Positions 43,771-53,020 of a DNA stretch of 64,000 bases are shown in pieces. The position numbers and the translations under genes are program-made. Origin of the DNA: Oscillospiraceae bacterium (GTDB lineage Bacteria; Bacillota; Clostridia; Oscillospirales; Acutalibacteraceae). The stretch's first letter is position 1, and every line of letters starts with the position of its first letter. The stretch covers positions 24,094 through 88,093 of the forward strand of contig SVOC01000005.1 in assembly GCA_015066625.1 (NCBI GenBank), in the 5' to 3' direction. Under the pieces are notes generated by a model. The model saw nothing but the letters and a program-made list of their open reading frames with translations, had not been told where the DNA came from and made no database searches.

Positions 43771-45060
43771 ACCGTCATCGGCAATGCTTACGGTTTTGGG
43801 TTCAAAGCCCTCAACTCTGTCAAAAAGAGCTCTGCGTTCGGATTCCTCAACGAGAAGCCTTGTTTCACAGTTCTTCTGTTCAAGAGGCACAATAAGAGTT
43901 TCCATATCCGCACTGTTATTTATTTTTAATGTAATCACGCAGGAATCAAGGCTTTTGCTGTTGAACCAGAAATTGCCTACACTGTAAATAATAGGAACAT
44001 CCTTATAGAAATCCATACCCTGCAGACAGTGGGGATGCCCGCCGATTACCGCATCAACACCTGCATCAATATATTCCCGTGCCATAGTAATCTGCTCGGC
44101 ATCAAGCTTTGTTGTGTTTTCAGTGCCCCAATGCACATAGGCAACAAGGATATCGCACTGTGCATCGGCGGCTTTGATTGCCTTGATAAACTCAGTGCTG
44201 TCATAAGTACCCATAACACCGGGCTTGTTTTCTTCCGCAACGGGTGTAAAATAAACCTTTTCCGCGCTGCTTGCGGCAATTATGCCAACCTTTATGCCGT
44301 TGACGATAAAGTAATGACCCTCGGCTGCCTCGCCCAGATTCATGCCTGCGCCGATATGGGGTATACCTGCTTTATCAAGATTTGCAATGGTATCTTCAAA
44401 TCCAACCTGACCGTAATCGTAAACATGGTTATTGGCAAGGGATACAATATCAACACCCATCTGTTTAAAGAGGTCCAGTCTGTCGGGATGTGCCTGGAAG
44501 GTCCAGGTTTTGCCCTGCAAAGGCGTACCTCTCTCGCCTACGGTGAATTCGTTGTTGATAAGGAAAACATCCGATGATTTGAGGTAATCAACGGTTGCGG
44601 TGTCGATACAGTTGAGCACGCCGCCCATTGAGCTTGCATGCACCATGGGTCTGAAATCGGGGTCAAAAAGAATATCGCCCACGAAGGAAACGGTAAAGCT
44701 GTCTTTACCGTTAAAGCCGAAATCGGAAATATTATCTGCATTGATATTGCCCGAAAGCATATCGTTTATAACGTGGTAAGAATAACCCGTCACCTCAAGC
44801 CAGGTGCGGTCGGTATAAGTGCCGCCGTCAATGGCATCAATAATACCCTGTGCTTTCTCTTCCCCCATCGATTCAAGAAAAACTTCTGTCATATCAACAC
44901 CGGTTACAGATCTGATACGCTCCGCTGCATCGGCAAAATCAAAAGCCTGCGCCTGTGCCTGAATCTCGGCAACATAGTCTTCACTGATGCTTACCCTGCA
45001 GGAGCATAAGGTGCAAAGTATCAACGTAATCATGATTATTTTATATAATTTTCTTTTCAT
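43741..45060 (-). CDS. CapA-family metallophosphoesterase-like lipoprotein
   Basis: A 439-residue protein with a lipobox LCTLCSC (Cys21), so it should be anchored outside on the membrane. The PGA_cap domain (about 120-400) begins VSFVGDILFDPDF and carries SLANNHVYDYG, YVHWGTENT and VIGGHPHCLQGM, the metal-site motifs of the CapA/PgsA family linked to poly-gamma-glutamate capsule formation, although many members have other envelope roles. An N-terminal helical segment precedes the domain. It is the last gene of the SIS-GH84-Cys-cluster-CapA operon, three bases after the Cys-cluster gene. Confidence 0.9.
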   Translation of the reverse strand: MKRKLYKIIMITLILCTLCSCRVSISEDYVAEIQAQAQAFDFADAAERIRSVTGVDMTEVFLESMGEEKAQGIIDAIDGGTYTDRTWLEVTGYSYHVINDMLSGNINADNISDFGFNGKDSFTVSFVGDILFDPDFRPMVHASSMGGVLNCIDTATVDYLKSSDVFLINNEFTVGERGTPLQGKTWTFQAHPDRLDLFKQMGVDIVSLANNHVYDYGQVGFEDTIANLDKAGIPHIGAGMNLGEAAEGHYFIVNGIKVGIIAASSAEKVYFTPVAEENKPGVMGTYDSTEFIKAIKAADAQCDILVAYVHWGTENTTKLDAEQITMAREYIDAGVDAVIGGHPHCLQGMDFYKDVPIIYSVGNFWFNSKSLDSCVITLKINNSADMETLIVPLEQKNCETRLLVEESERRALFDRVEGFEPKTVSIADDGLIRLRTVES

Positions 45061-45063
45061 TTA

Positions 45064-45576
45064 TTATACTCCCAGTGCCTCTTTGAGCTCAATAATTTCA
45101 AGAAGTTCAAGACTGACAGCTTTAAGGTATTCCAGAATTTTTTCATCACGGATAAGATAAAGCGCCGCCTTGCGGATTTCTTTGATAAACGAAGGGTCAA
45201 GAGGCTTGCTTTCCCTTGCAATGGGGCACATACCTGCCCTGGGGTCATAAATCACTTCGATATTAATCTTTCCGTCGATTTCCGTAACCAAAGGAAAAAG
45301 CGGGAAAATTCGGCAGGCGAGCGGTCTTTCTCTGCGGTCGCACTCGCCTGAGCAAAGCACCATGGGATAACCGTAGTTACCTTCGGTTTCGCAGATTTCA
45401 AAGCCTTCTTTGCCCTCAAAAAGCTCCTCCTCATAAGGAAACAGCCACATACCCTGACTGTCCCCTCTGCAGCAAAGCCCGTCACAAAGTCTGCCGCAGT
45501 TGTAGAAGCCAAGAGGAGTTTTATGATAAAGCCGCTCGTACGCTTCACGCAGAGCGGAATTTTTTATATTATTCAA
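45064..45576 (-). CDS. Cysteine-cluster protein, YkgJ-like (putative metal binding)
   Basis: The likely product has 170 residues and eight cysteines, with clusters CGRLCDGLCC near residue 27 and CSGECDRRERPLACRIFP near residue 78, and a later MCPIA. This resembles YkgJ/UPF0153 cysteine-cluster proteins, which may bind iron or zinc; no function is known. The TTG at 45576 overlaps the GH84 stop codon (TTGA) and lies nine bases after AAAGGA, giving translational coupling; a longer frame from 45621 would overlap GH84 by 49 bases. Cytoplasmic, no membrane segment. Confidence 0.75.
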   Translation of the reverse strand: MNNIKNSALREAYERLYHKTPLGFYNCGRLCDGLCCRGDSQGMWLFPYEEELFEGKEGFEICETEGNYGYPMVLCSGECDRRERPLACRIFPLFPLVTEIDGKINIEVIYDPRAGMCPIARESKPLDPSFIKEIRKAALYLIRDEKILEYLKAVSLELLEIIELKEALGV

Positions 45577-47237
45577 AGTGTCAGCATCCTTTCGGCAAAA
45601 GCCTGCAACGAGAAGTCGCAAAGAGTTTTGGGGTGGTTGAGATAATCCTTGAGAAGTGAACGCACTGCCGCCTTTTTCTCTTCCGAATTATCATCAAGAA
45701 GTGCGGTTGCGGACACGAGCATTTTACAGGCGATTTTCTGCTTTTCAATCCAGGGTTCAAGCTCAGAAATTAAAGGATTATCAACGGTTTCAAGGTATTC
45801 AATGCATTTTGAGAGTCTGCCGATATATTCAGCCATAACCGCCTTTGCACCGCCAACATCTCCGCCGAAAAACTTCTGCTGAGCGTCATTGAGTGCTTCA
45901 TTCATCATAGGTGAATTTTCAACTTTCAAACAGGAAATCAGAAGGTTATCAAAGAAGGGCATAACCTTATCGTAATCATCCTCAAACACAATTTTACAAG
46001 CCTTGTGCCAGGATGAAAAGCCGTCATACGCAACGGGATTCCAAAGATAATCGCACACCGTCAGTAAAGGTATTTTACTTGACAAACAATATTCCATCGT
46101 GTTGGAAATTATACCGTGTGAATATCGGTATAAATCAGGCTCTCTGCCATTGAGATAACCGAGGTGCATTTCATTCTGCATTTCGGCATCGTTTACGGGG
46201 AAATTATCCCAATAGAGCGGCATATGATTTGTTGCATTTTCAAACACAACCGCCTCTCTGACAGTAAGCTCCTGAGAGCAGATATTTTTGCCCGTCCAGA
46301 AGATTTTTATTGAACTGTCAAGGCCTTTGCCCAGCTTTGAGATGTAATATTCATCTCCCCTGCCGTGATACTGTAACGGGCAAACCGTCAGCTTGCAATC
46401 TCGGTCAAGTGACCTGAGAAAAGCATGAAATTTATTGGAAACAGATATGTGAGCATTGACTGCTTCACCGTCAAAAGCGGTTTTATCCTCGTCAAAATAG
46501 AGGTTATCGGGGATATCATCAAGAAGCAGACCGAAGTTGCGCACACCTATGCCGTAAAGCTGTTCAGCTTTACGAGCAAGCTTTCCGAAATCAGCTTCCG
46601 ATGAGTATTTCATACTGAGTCCCGGAGCGACACAGAAATAAAAATCCACAAAATTTTCGCTGCAAATTTCAAGAAGCTTTGCAAGCTCGGAAAGCTCTTT
46701 TTCGGGGTATAATTCATCCCATTTGTCGCGGTGATAAGGGTCGTCTTTCGGGGCATAATAATGGGTGTTCATACCGTAAAACGACATCATTCTGAGCATT
46801 TCACGGCGGTTTTCAAAACTCCAAGGACTGCCGTAAAACCCTTCTATATAGCCTCTTTCGGCAAACAGAGGGTAGTCCTCTGCACTGCCGATGAAGAACC
46901 TGCCCATTCGCTTCATCCGAGCGATTCTGTTCATTGCTCTGAACAGACTTTTGCGGCAGGATACGGTAAGGGTTATACGAATGCCGTCATCACATTTTTC
47001 TGCATTGATGAGGTACTTTTCATCAGTCAATCTGCGGCTTTCATCGATGTATTCCGTGCGGCGTGAGTTTTCCTTTATAATGTCTATGTAAAGTATTCCG
47101 CCTGTAAAATGAGTATACGGAATCGTCAGACCTCTTTCAAACACAAAATCACTGTCAAAGCCGCCGGCAACAATTTTTACGGGTGAAAAATCAACCCACT
47201 CCGTAATATTTGATTTCTGAAGGGCAGGATATATCAT
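45573..47237 (-). CDS. GH84 family beta-N-acetylglucosaminidase
   Basis: Retaining hexosaminidase using substrate-assisted catalysis, related to bacterial hyaluronidase-like enzymes and O-GlcNAcase. The 554 residues include RGYIEGFYGSPWS (129-140) and NTHYYAPKDDPYHRDKW (157-173), which are family signatures, and the catalytic aspartate pair Asp240-Asp241 in LLLDDIP. A shortened N-terminal domain precedes the barrel and a helical domain follows. No signal peptide, so it acts inside the cell. It overlaps the SIS gene by four bases and the Cys-cluster gene by four bases, a tightly coupled operon. Likely substrate: imported beta-GlcNAc glycans. Confidence 0.93.
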   Translation of the reverse strand: MIYPALQKSNITEWVDFSPVKIVAGGFDSDFVFERGLTIPYTHFTGGILYIDIIKENSRRTEYIDESRRLTDEKYLINAEKCDDGIRITLTVSCRKSLFRAMNRIARMKRMGRFFIGSAEDYPLFAERGYIEGFYGSPWSFENRREMLRMMSFYGMNTHYYAPKDDPYHRDKWDELYPEKELSELAKLLEICSENFVDFYFCVAPGLSMKYSSEADFGKLARKAEQLYGIGVRNFGLLLDDIPDNLYFDEDKTAFDGEAVNAHISVSNKFHAFLRSLDRDCKLTVCPLQYHGRGDEYYISKLGKGLDSSIKIFWTGKNICSQELTVREAVVFENATNHMPLYWDNFPVNDAEMQNEMHLGYLNGREPDLYRYSHGIISNTMEYCLSSKIPLLTVCDYLWNPVAYDGFSSWHKACKIVFEDDYDKVMPFFDNLLISCLKVENSPMMNEALNDAQQKFFGGDVGGAKAVMAEYIGRLSKCIEYLETVDNPLISELEPWIEKQKIACKMLVSATALLDDNSEEKKAAVRSLLKDYLNHPKTLCDFSLQAFAERMLTL

Positions 47238-47971
47238 AACGACTTGATCTCCTTGATGTATTTCTTCACGTAGGCATCGTTTATCTCATCGCCGCCGTCA
47301 ACATTACTGCTTGAAAACACTTCAGGCACATAACCGTCAGCAACCATCATTTCAACGGCACGTGCTTCGATTGCATTGAGTATAGCAGCACCCGCAGCGG
47401 TTGAGGTAGGAGCAACATTTCTGCCGATTTCTTCAATTCTCATTGAAGCATCGCCCATACAACCGCAGTTATCAATCACAACCGTACCAAGCTCATAAAG
47501 CTTTTTGCCGCTTGAATGTCTTGATTTGCCCTGCAACGTGTGCTCCATATTGGTAATTACAACGGTTTTTACACCCTTTTCACGGGCAATGATGCCAAGG
47601 TCAATGGCAACACCGTTTCTGCCCGAATTGGAGAAAAGGAAAAGGATATCCGTGTTCTTTATTCCGTGCATATCAAAAAGTATTTCGCCGTAGCCTTCAA
47701 GACGTTCAAGTGCAGTGCTTTTTGATGCACTCTCGTGAAGCATAAGCCCCGTTTCAAGTATGGGGTTAACATTCACAAGACCGCCTGCACGGTAAAAAAT
47801 TTCTTCTGCGAGCATATGTGAATGACCTGTACCGAAGGTATGTATTCTGCCTCCGTTTTCGAGTGTATCCGCAACAGCTCGTGCCGCCGCTTCAATATTT
47901 TCTGCCTGTTCAGTTGATATACGGGCAATTATTCTTTGAAGATTTTCAAAATATTCCGTTGCTTTTGACAT
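47234..47971 (-). CDS. SIS-domain protein, UPF0309-like
   Basis: A 245-residue sugar isomerase (SIS) domain protein. The phosphosugar-binding signatures are HTFGTGHSHMLAEE (about 44-57), LFLFSNSGRNGVA (about 112) and APTSTAAGAAI (about 190). It fits the UPF0309 family, close to MurQ/GmhA types that act on amino-sugar phosphates. Placed first in an operon with GH84, it may process the phosphorylated GlcNAc product, but the reaction is not known. A promoter 30 bases upstream is divergent to malQ. Confidence 0.85.
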   Translation of the reverse strand: MSKATEYFENLQRIIARISTEQAENIEAAARAVADTLENGGRIHTFGTGHSHMLAEEIFYRAGGLVNVNPILETGLMLHESASKSTALERLEGYGEILFDMHGIKNTDILFLFSNSGRNGVAIDLGIIAREKGVKTVVITNMEHTLQGKSRHSSGKKLYELGTVVIDNCGCMGDASMRIEEIGRNVAPTSTAAGAAILNAIEARAVEMMVADGYVPEVFSSSNVDGGDEINDAYVKKYIKEIKSL

Positions 47972-48000
47972 AACGCTACCTCCGAAAAACTGTTTATTCC

Positions 48001-48029
48001 ATTTTACTCGGTATGAAGCAAAATATCAA
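48001..48029 (-). promoter_or_regulatory. SIS-GH84 operon promoter
   Basis: Minus-strand -35 TTGATA (48024-48029), 17-base spacer, -10 TAAAAT (48001-48006). The ribosome site GGAGGT follows at the gene start. Confidence 0.8.
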
Positions 48030-48046
48030 GTTTTTTACAAAATTAC

Positions 48047-48075
48047 TTTATTTTTATTACCCTATATGCTATAAT
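48047..48075 (+). promoter_or_regulatory. malQ operon promoter
   Basis: Extended -10 TGCTATAAT (48067-48075) with a poor -35 TTTATT (48047-48052) 17 bases away. Confidence 0.65.
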
Positions 48076-48106
48076 CAACTATATTTACTGTGAAAGGTGT
48101 TCCTTT

Positions 48107-49540
48107 ATGAAACGACAAAGCGGTATTCTGATGCACATTTCCTCTCTTTACGGAGATTACTCAATCGGTAACTTCGGAAAAAGTGCATATGAATTCATAG
48201 ATTTTATCCGTGAAGCGGGTTTTTCTGTATGGCAGGTGCTCCCATTCACCGTTACGGATGAATATAATTCACCCTATAAATCATTTTCGGCATTCGGCGG
48301 CAACCCTTATTTTATCGACCCCGAAACACTTTGCAAAAACGGACTTATATCTGCATCTGACCTTGAAAACTGCAAGCAGACAACACCCTATGCCTGCGAA
48401 TTCGAAAGGCTGGGTAAAGAGCGTCTGAATCTTCTCAGAAAAGCTTATTCCAACATCACAGATAAATCGGAAATCGACGAATTTATTGACTCCAATCCCC
48501 GACTTGAAGCCTTTTGCAGATTTATGACACTGCGTGAGCAAAACGGCGGCAAGCCCTGGCAGGAATGGGAATCAGATAAAATTACCGACACGGAAACTCT
48601 GGGGCTTTGGAAGTACATTCAGTATGAATTTTTCAGGCAGTGGTATGCCGTCAAGGATTATGCAAATTCAAAAGGAATCAGCATAATCGGAGATATCCCC
48701 ATCTATGTTTCGGATGACAGCTGTGATGTATGGGAAAACCGCAGACTGTTTCAGGTGAATGAAAAAGGCTACCCTTCGCAGGTCGCAGGCGTACCTCCCG
48801 ATTATTTTGCCGAAGACGGTCAGCTCTGGGGCAATCCGCTTTACGATTGGGATGAACTGAAAAAAGACGGCTACGGCTGGTGGAAAGAAAGAATCGACCA
48901 CGCACTTAAAATGTTTGACGGCGTGAGAATCGACCATTTCAGAGCAGTTGAAGCATATTGGTCAGTTGATGCAAAAGAAAAGACCGCAAGAAACGGCAAA
49001 TGGATAAAAGGACCGGGCATCGAGCTTGTCAATGCCATTAAAGAAGGCCACGAGGATAAACTTATCATCGCGGAAGACTTGGGAGATATTACAGATGATG
49101 TCCGTGCCCTTGTTGAAAAAAGCGGCTTCCCCGGAATGAGAGTTTTTCAGTTCGGTTTTCTCGATGACGGCAACAGCATTCATATGCCTCACAATTATAT
49201 CAGAAATTCCGTTGCATATTCGGGCACTCACGATAACAACACTCTTTTCGGTTTCCTTTGGGAAAGCAGTGATGATGTACGCAGGCGTGCTCTTGATTAT
49301 TGCGGCTTTGTCGGCGGTGACTGGGGCGGTGCAACTCCCCTGCTTCTACGTGCTGTATTTTCAAGTGTAAGCAACCTTGCAATAATCCCCGTTCAGGATT
49401 TTCTTATGTACGGGTCGGATACAAGAATAAACACACCCGGTGTGGCAAGCGGCAATTGGAGTTACAGGGTAACGAAAGAACAGCTTAAAAATGCAGACAT
49501 CGGATTTTTCAAATCACTCAACAGAATATACAGAAGGTAA
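48107..49540 (+). CDS. malQ: 4-alpha-glucanotransferase (amylomaltase), GH77
   Basis: Transfers alpha-1,4-glucan segments between maltodextrins in the cytoplasm. The 477 residues begin with RQSGILMHISSLYG and show WQVLPFTVTD, NSPYKSFSAFGGNPYFID, the nucleophile region VRIDHFRAVEAYW (Asp near 280), IIAEDLG (acid/base Glu near 325) and SGTHDNNTLFG (about 370). AAAGGTG lies eight bases before the ATG. First gene of a plus-strand run with a hexose-phosphate mutase, a logical pair for glycogen or starch-derived sugars. Confidence 0.97.
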   Translation: MKRQSGILMHISSLYGDYSIGNFGKSAYEFIDFIREAGFSVWQVLPFTVTDEYNSPYKSFSAFGGNPYFIDPETLCKNGLISASDLENCKQTTPYACEFERLGKERLNLLRKAYSNITDKSEIDEFIDSNPRLEAFCRFMTLREQNGGKPWQEWESDKITDTETLGLWKYIQYEFFRQWYAVKDYANSKGISIIGDIPIYVSDDSCDVWENRRLFQVNEKGYPSQVAGVPPDYFAEDGQLWGNPLYDWDELKKDGYGWWKERIDHALKMFDGVRIDHFRAVEAYWSVDAKEKTARNGKWIKGPGIELVNAIKEGHEDKLIIAEDLGDITDDVRALVEKSGFPGMRVFQFGFLDDGNSIHMPHNYIRNSVAYSGTHDNNTLFGFLWESSDDVRRRALDYCGFVGGDWGGATPLLLRAVFSSVSNLAIIPVQDFLMYGSDTRINTPGVASGNWSYRVTKEQLKNADIGFFKSLNRIYRR

Positions 49541-49543
49541 AAC

Positions 49544-50803
49544 ATGAAGGATTTTTTTAATTTCAGCGAAAAAATAAAAACGGCAAGCGATGCCGCACTC
49601 AAAAAGGCAAAAACAAAATTTGACGAAATAGACGAAATCACCGAATACAATCAGCAGAAGGTACTTTCCGCATTCATAAACAACAGAGTCAGCGAAACGG
49701 ATTTTGCAGGCTCCACGGGCTACGGCTACGGTGATACCGGCAGAGAAAAGCTTGACAGAATCTATGCGGATATTTTCGGTGCGGAGGATGCCATTGTACG
49801 CCACACCTTCACCTGCGGCACTCATACGCTTGCCGTTGCTCTTTTCGGTGTACTACGACCCGGTGATACCATGCTCTGCGTTACGGGTACGCCCTATGAC
49901 ACCATTCACAGTGTTATCGGTATCAGCGGCGAAGGCATGGGCTCGCTGAAAGAATTCGGTGTAAAATATGAGCAGGTTAACCTCGATAAAAACGGCAGAC
50001 CCGATATGGAAGCCATCGAAAAAGCTCTCGAAACGAAGCCGAAAATGGTTTACATTCAGCGCTCAAGAGGCTACAGTCTCAGACCCACTCTCTCCGTTGC
50101 GGAAATCGGTGAAATCGCACAGCTTGTTCATTCAAAATGCGATGCGGTTGTTATGGTTGATAACTGCTACGGCGAGCTTGTTGAAAAAACTGAACCTACT
50201 CAGGTAGGCGCAGACCTTATGGCAGGCTCCCTCATAAAGAACGCAGGCGGTTCCATTGCAAGAACCGGCGGCTACATAGCGGGCAGAGCAGACCTTGTTG
50301 AGCTTTGCGCATACAGAGCAACAACACCCGGTCTGGGCAAAGAGGTAGGCTGCACTCTCGGCGAAAACAGAAATATGTTTATGGGCATTTTCCACGCACC
50401 TCACGTTGTGGGCGAAAGCCTTAAAGCTGCAGTTTTCGCGGCGGCACTTTTTGAGAATTTCGGCTTTAAGGTCACACCGTCAAGCGACGAAAGCCGTCAC
50501 GATATCATTCAGGCTCTCTGCCTTGAACATCCCGACAGACTTGTTGAATTCTGCCGCGGAATTCAGAGCGGTGCACCCGTTGATTCATATGTAACACCCG
50601 AACCCTGGGATATGCCAGGATACGACAGCAAGGTTATTATGGCGGCAGGTGCATTTATTCTCGGTTCTTCAATCGAACTTTCAGCCGATGCTCCCCTGAG
50701 AGAACCCTTTGCCGTATGGATGCAGGGCGGCATCAATTTTCATTCTGCAAAAACCGCAATTATGCTTGCGGCTGAAGGTCTTGCACAGAAAGGTCTGATA
50801 TAA
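49544..50803 (+). CDS. PLP-dependent methionine gamma-lyase-like (aluminium-resistance family) protein
   Basis: A 419-residue fold-type I PLP enzyme of the family often called aluminium resistance protein (PF06838). The PLP lysine is likely Lys232 in GSLIKNAGGSIARTGG; GSTGYGYGDTGREKLD (about 56-71) and VVMVDNCYGELVE (about 202-214, Asp contacting the ring nitrogen) are characteristic. Family members are annotated as cystathionine or methionine lyases without firm proof. Its ribosome site lies in the end of malQ, and it is followed directly by the DUF2461 gene. Confidence 0.88.
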   Translation: MKDFFNFSEKIKTASDAALKKAKTKFDEIDEITEYNQQKVLSAFINNRVSETDFAGSTGYGYGDTGREKLDRIYADIFGAEDAIVRHTFTCGTHTLAVALFGVLRPGDTMLCVTGTPYDTIHSVIGISGEGMGSLKEFGVKYEQVNLDKNGRPDMEAIEKALETKPKMVYIQRSRGYSLRPTLSVAEIGEIAQLVHSKCDAVVMVDNCYGELVEKTEPTQVGADLMAGSLIKNAGGSIARTGGYIAGRADLVELCAYRATTPGLGKEVGCTLGENRNMFMGIFHAPHVVGESLKAAVFAAALFENFGFKVTPSSDESRHDIIQALCLEHPDRLVEFCRGIQSGAPVDSYVTPEPWDMPGYDSKVIMAAGAFILGSSIELSADAPLREPFAVWMQGGINFHSAKTAIMLAAEGLAQKGLI

Positions 50804-51487
50804 ATGGAATATAACGGAATTACCCGTGATGCTCTTTTCATGCTCGCAGATAACCGTTTCCGGGATTCCAGAGCATACTATGAGGAGCATAAAGAAGAAA
50901 TAAAAAACAAAGTTACCGTACCTATGCGGCAGATTGCGGGAATTATCGGCGAAGAGCTTCTTTCCCTTGACCCCATGATGAATACAATCCCCACAAGAAT
51001 GGTTTCAAGAGTCCGCAGAGACACCCGCTACACAAAGGATAAAAGCCTTTACCGTGAAAATATGTGGATTATGTTCATGCGTCCCAAGCACGAATGGAGA
51101 GGCTATCCCTGTATGTGGTTTGAGGTTACTCCCCGTGAATACACAATGGGTGTAGGCTTTTACGGTGATGAACCGGGTCTGCTTGAAACATTCCGTAAGA
51201 ACCTGCGCGAAAAGCCCGCCGAGTTTGCAAAGGCGGCGGATTTATGTAAAATGACAGGTTCGGTATTTATGAAAAAGCAGTACAAAAGAGCTTTTCCGGG
51301 CTGCCCCGAAGGTCTTGAAGAATACTACAACGCAAAGGATGTGGGTTTCATTGCTTTTTCGGGCGACCTTGAAAACCTTGAAAGTGAAAAGATTATTGAA
51401 ATAATCAGAGGTACATTCAAGGCATACTCACCTATGTATAAGTTCCTTCTTGACGTTTCCGACGAATACTTTGCAAAGGGAGAATAA
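50804..51487 (+). CDS. DUF2461 family protein
   Basis: The 227-residue product has DUF2461 (TIGR02453) features: FLADNRF-like FMLADNRFRDSR near the start, then YEEHKEEIK, VSRVRRDTRYTKDKSLYRENMW in two parts, and GVGFYGDEPGLLETFRKNL. The family has no established biochemical role. It begins on the base after the stop codon of the PLP gene and ends one base before the mutase start. Cytoplasmic, alpha/beta, no membrane segment. Confidence 0.88.
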   Translation: MEYNGITRDALFMLADNRFRDSRAYYEEHKEEIKNKVTVPMRQIAGIIGEELLSLDPMMNTIPTRMVSRVRRDTRYTKDKSLYRENMWIMFMRPKHEWRGYPCMWFEVTPREYTMGVGFYGDEPGLLETFRKNLREKPAEFAKAADLCKMTGSVFMKKQYKRAFPGCPEGLEEYYNAKDVGFIAFSGDLENLESEKIIEIIRGTFKAYSPMYKFLLDVSDEYFAKGE

Positions 51488-51488
51488 A

Positions 51489-53006
51489 ATGGATTATTCA
51501 AAATTCAAAAGCGGCAGCGATATCAGAGGCTATGCTTTGGGCGACGAATCAAATCCCCTCTACATGGACGATATGATGGTAATGCGCTGCACAACTGCGT
51601 TTCTTGATTGGCTTAAATCAAAAACCGGGGAATGTACACCTTACATTTCCGTAGGGCACGACAGCAGACTTTCAGCCGAAAGAATAAAAAATGCTGTTAT
51701 AAAAGCCCTTGTTTCAAACGGTGCAAATGTTGCGGATTGCGGTCTGAGTTCAACCCCTGCAATGTTTATGACAACCGTTGACCAAGGCTGTAACGGTGCA
51801 ATTCAGATAACCGCAAGTCATCACCCCAAAGACAGAAACGGTCTTAAATTCTTTACACGTGACGGCGGTCTTGACAGCTCGGATATTGCAGAAATTCTTG
51901 AAACTGCTTCAAAGATTGAAAATCCCGTAGGCAACGAAAACGGCGAATGCTCAGAAAGTCCGTACATGAAGCGTTATGCGCAAATTCTCCGTGATATGAT
52001 AATCAACGGTGTGAGCAGTGAAACAAACCGCAACCGTCCTCTTGAAGGAATGAAAATTGTTGTTGATGCAGGCAACGGTGCAGGCGGATTCTATGCAACG
52101 GAAGTGCTTGAGCCGCTTGGTGCGGATATATCGGGCAGTATTTATCTTGAGCCTGACGGAAACTTCCCCAATCACACCCCCAACCCCGAAAATACTCAGG
52201 CAATGGAATGTGTTTCAAAGGCAACAGCTGATGCGAATGCGGATTTCGGCGTTATTTTTGACACCGATGTTGACAGAGCCGCTTGTGTAGGCAAAGGCGG
52301 ATTTGAAATAAACCGAAACCGTCTTGTTGCACTTGCCTCAAAGATAGCTCTTGCCTCCTGCCCCGGAGGCACAATAGTAACCGACAGCGTCACCTCCGAC
52401 GGTCTTGCAGAATTCATTGCCGAAAACGGCGGTATTCACCTGCGTTTCAAACGCGGATATAAGAATGTTATCAACAAACAGATTGAACTGTGCTCAAAAG
52501 GCATTGATTGCCCCCTTGCAATGGAAACATCAGGTCACGCCGCATTTGCGGAAAATTATTTTCTTGATGACGGTGCATACCTGATTACAAAGCTGATTAT
52601 CAAAGCGGCGGCACTTGCAAAGGAAGGTAAAAACCTTGAAGATTTAATAGGCAATCTGAAAGAAGCCGAGGAAGAAAAAGAACTCCGCTTTAAAATTCTT
52701 TGCGCCGATTTCAGGCCCGAAGGCGAAAAAATTATTGAGCTTTTTGAAAATGAAGCAAAGTCGCACAAGGGCTGGTCTGCCTGCAATGACAATCACGAGG
52801 GTATCCGCATAAACGCTGATTCATCCTGCGGAAACGGCTGGTTTCTTATACGACTGAGTGTTCACGACCCGATTATCGTTCTTAATACAGAAAGTAACGA
52901 AACAGGCGGCACAATGAAGATGTGCAGGGATATCGCCGACGTTATCGCAAAGGCGGATAATATTGATTTGCTTGATATTTCGGCATTGACCGATTATATA
53001 AGATAA
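51489..53006 (+). CDS. Phosphoglucomutase/phosphomannomutase (alpha-D-phosphohexomutase)
   Basis: Interconverts hexose 1- and 6-phosphates. The 505 residues have the phosphoserine loop ITASHHPKD (Ser110), the metal loop DTDVDRAA (about 260), a sugar loop ETSGHAAF near 352 (ETSGH where GEMSGH is usual), and the C-terminal phosphate-binding domain. Glucose or mannose specificity is not resolved; the linkage to malQ favours glucose. The ATG at 51489 is six bases after GGGAG; a longer frame overlaps the DUF2461 gene. Confidence 0.93.
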   Translation: MDYSKFKSGSDIRGYALGDESNPLYMDDMMVMRCTTAFLDWLKSKTGECTPYISVGHDSRLSAERIKNAVIKALVSNGANVADCGLSSTPAMFMTTVDQGCNGAIQITASHHPKDRNGLKFFTRDGGLDSSDIAEILETASKIENPVGNENGECSESPYMKRYAQILRDMIINGVSSETNRNRPLEGMKIVVDAGNGAGGFYATEVLEPLGADISGSIYLEPDGNFPNHTPNPENTQAMECVSKATADANADFGVIFDTDVDRAACVGKGGFEINRNRLVALASKIALASCPGGTIVTDSVTSDGLAEFIAENGGIHLRFKRGYKNVINKQIELCSKGIDCPLAMETSGHAAFAENYFLDDGAYLITKLIIKAAALAKEGKNLEDLIGNLKEAEEEKELRFKILCADFRPEGEKIIELFENEAKSHKGWSACNDNHEGIRINADSSCGNGWFLIRLSVHDPIIVLNTESNETGGTMKMCRDIADVIAKADNIDLLDISALTDYIR

Positions 53007-53020
53007 AGGAGAGAATAAAA

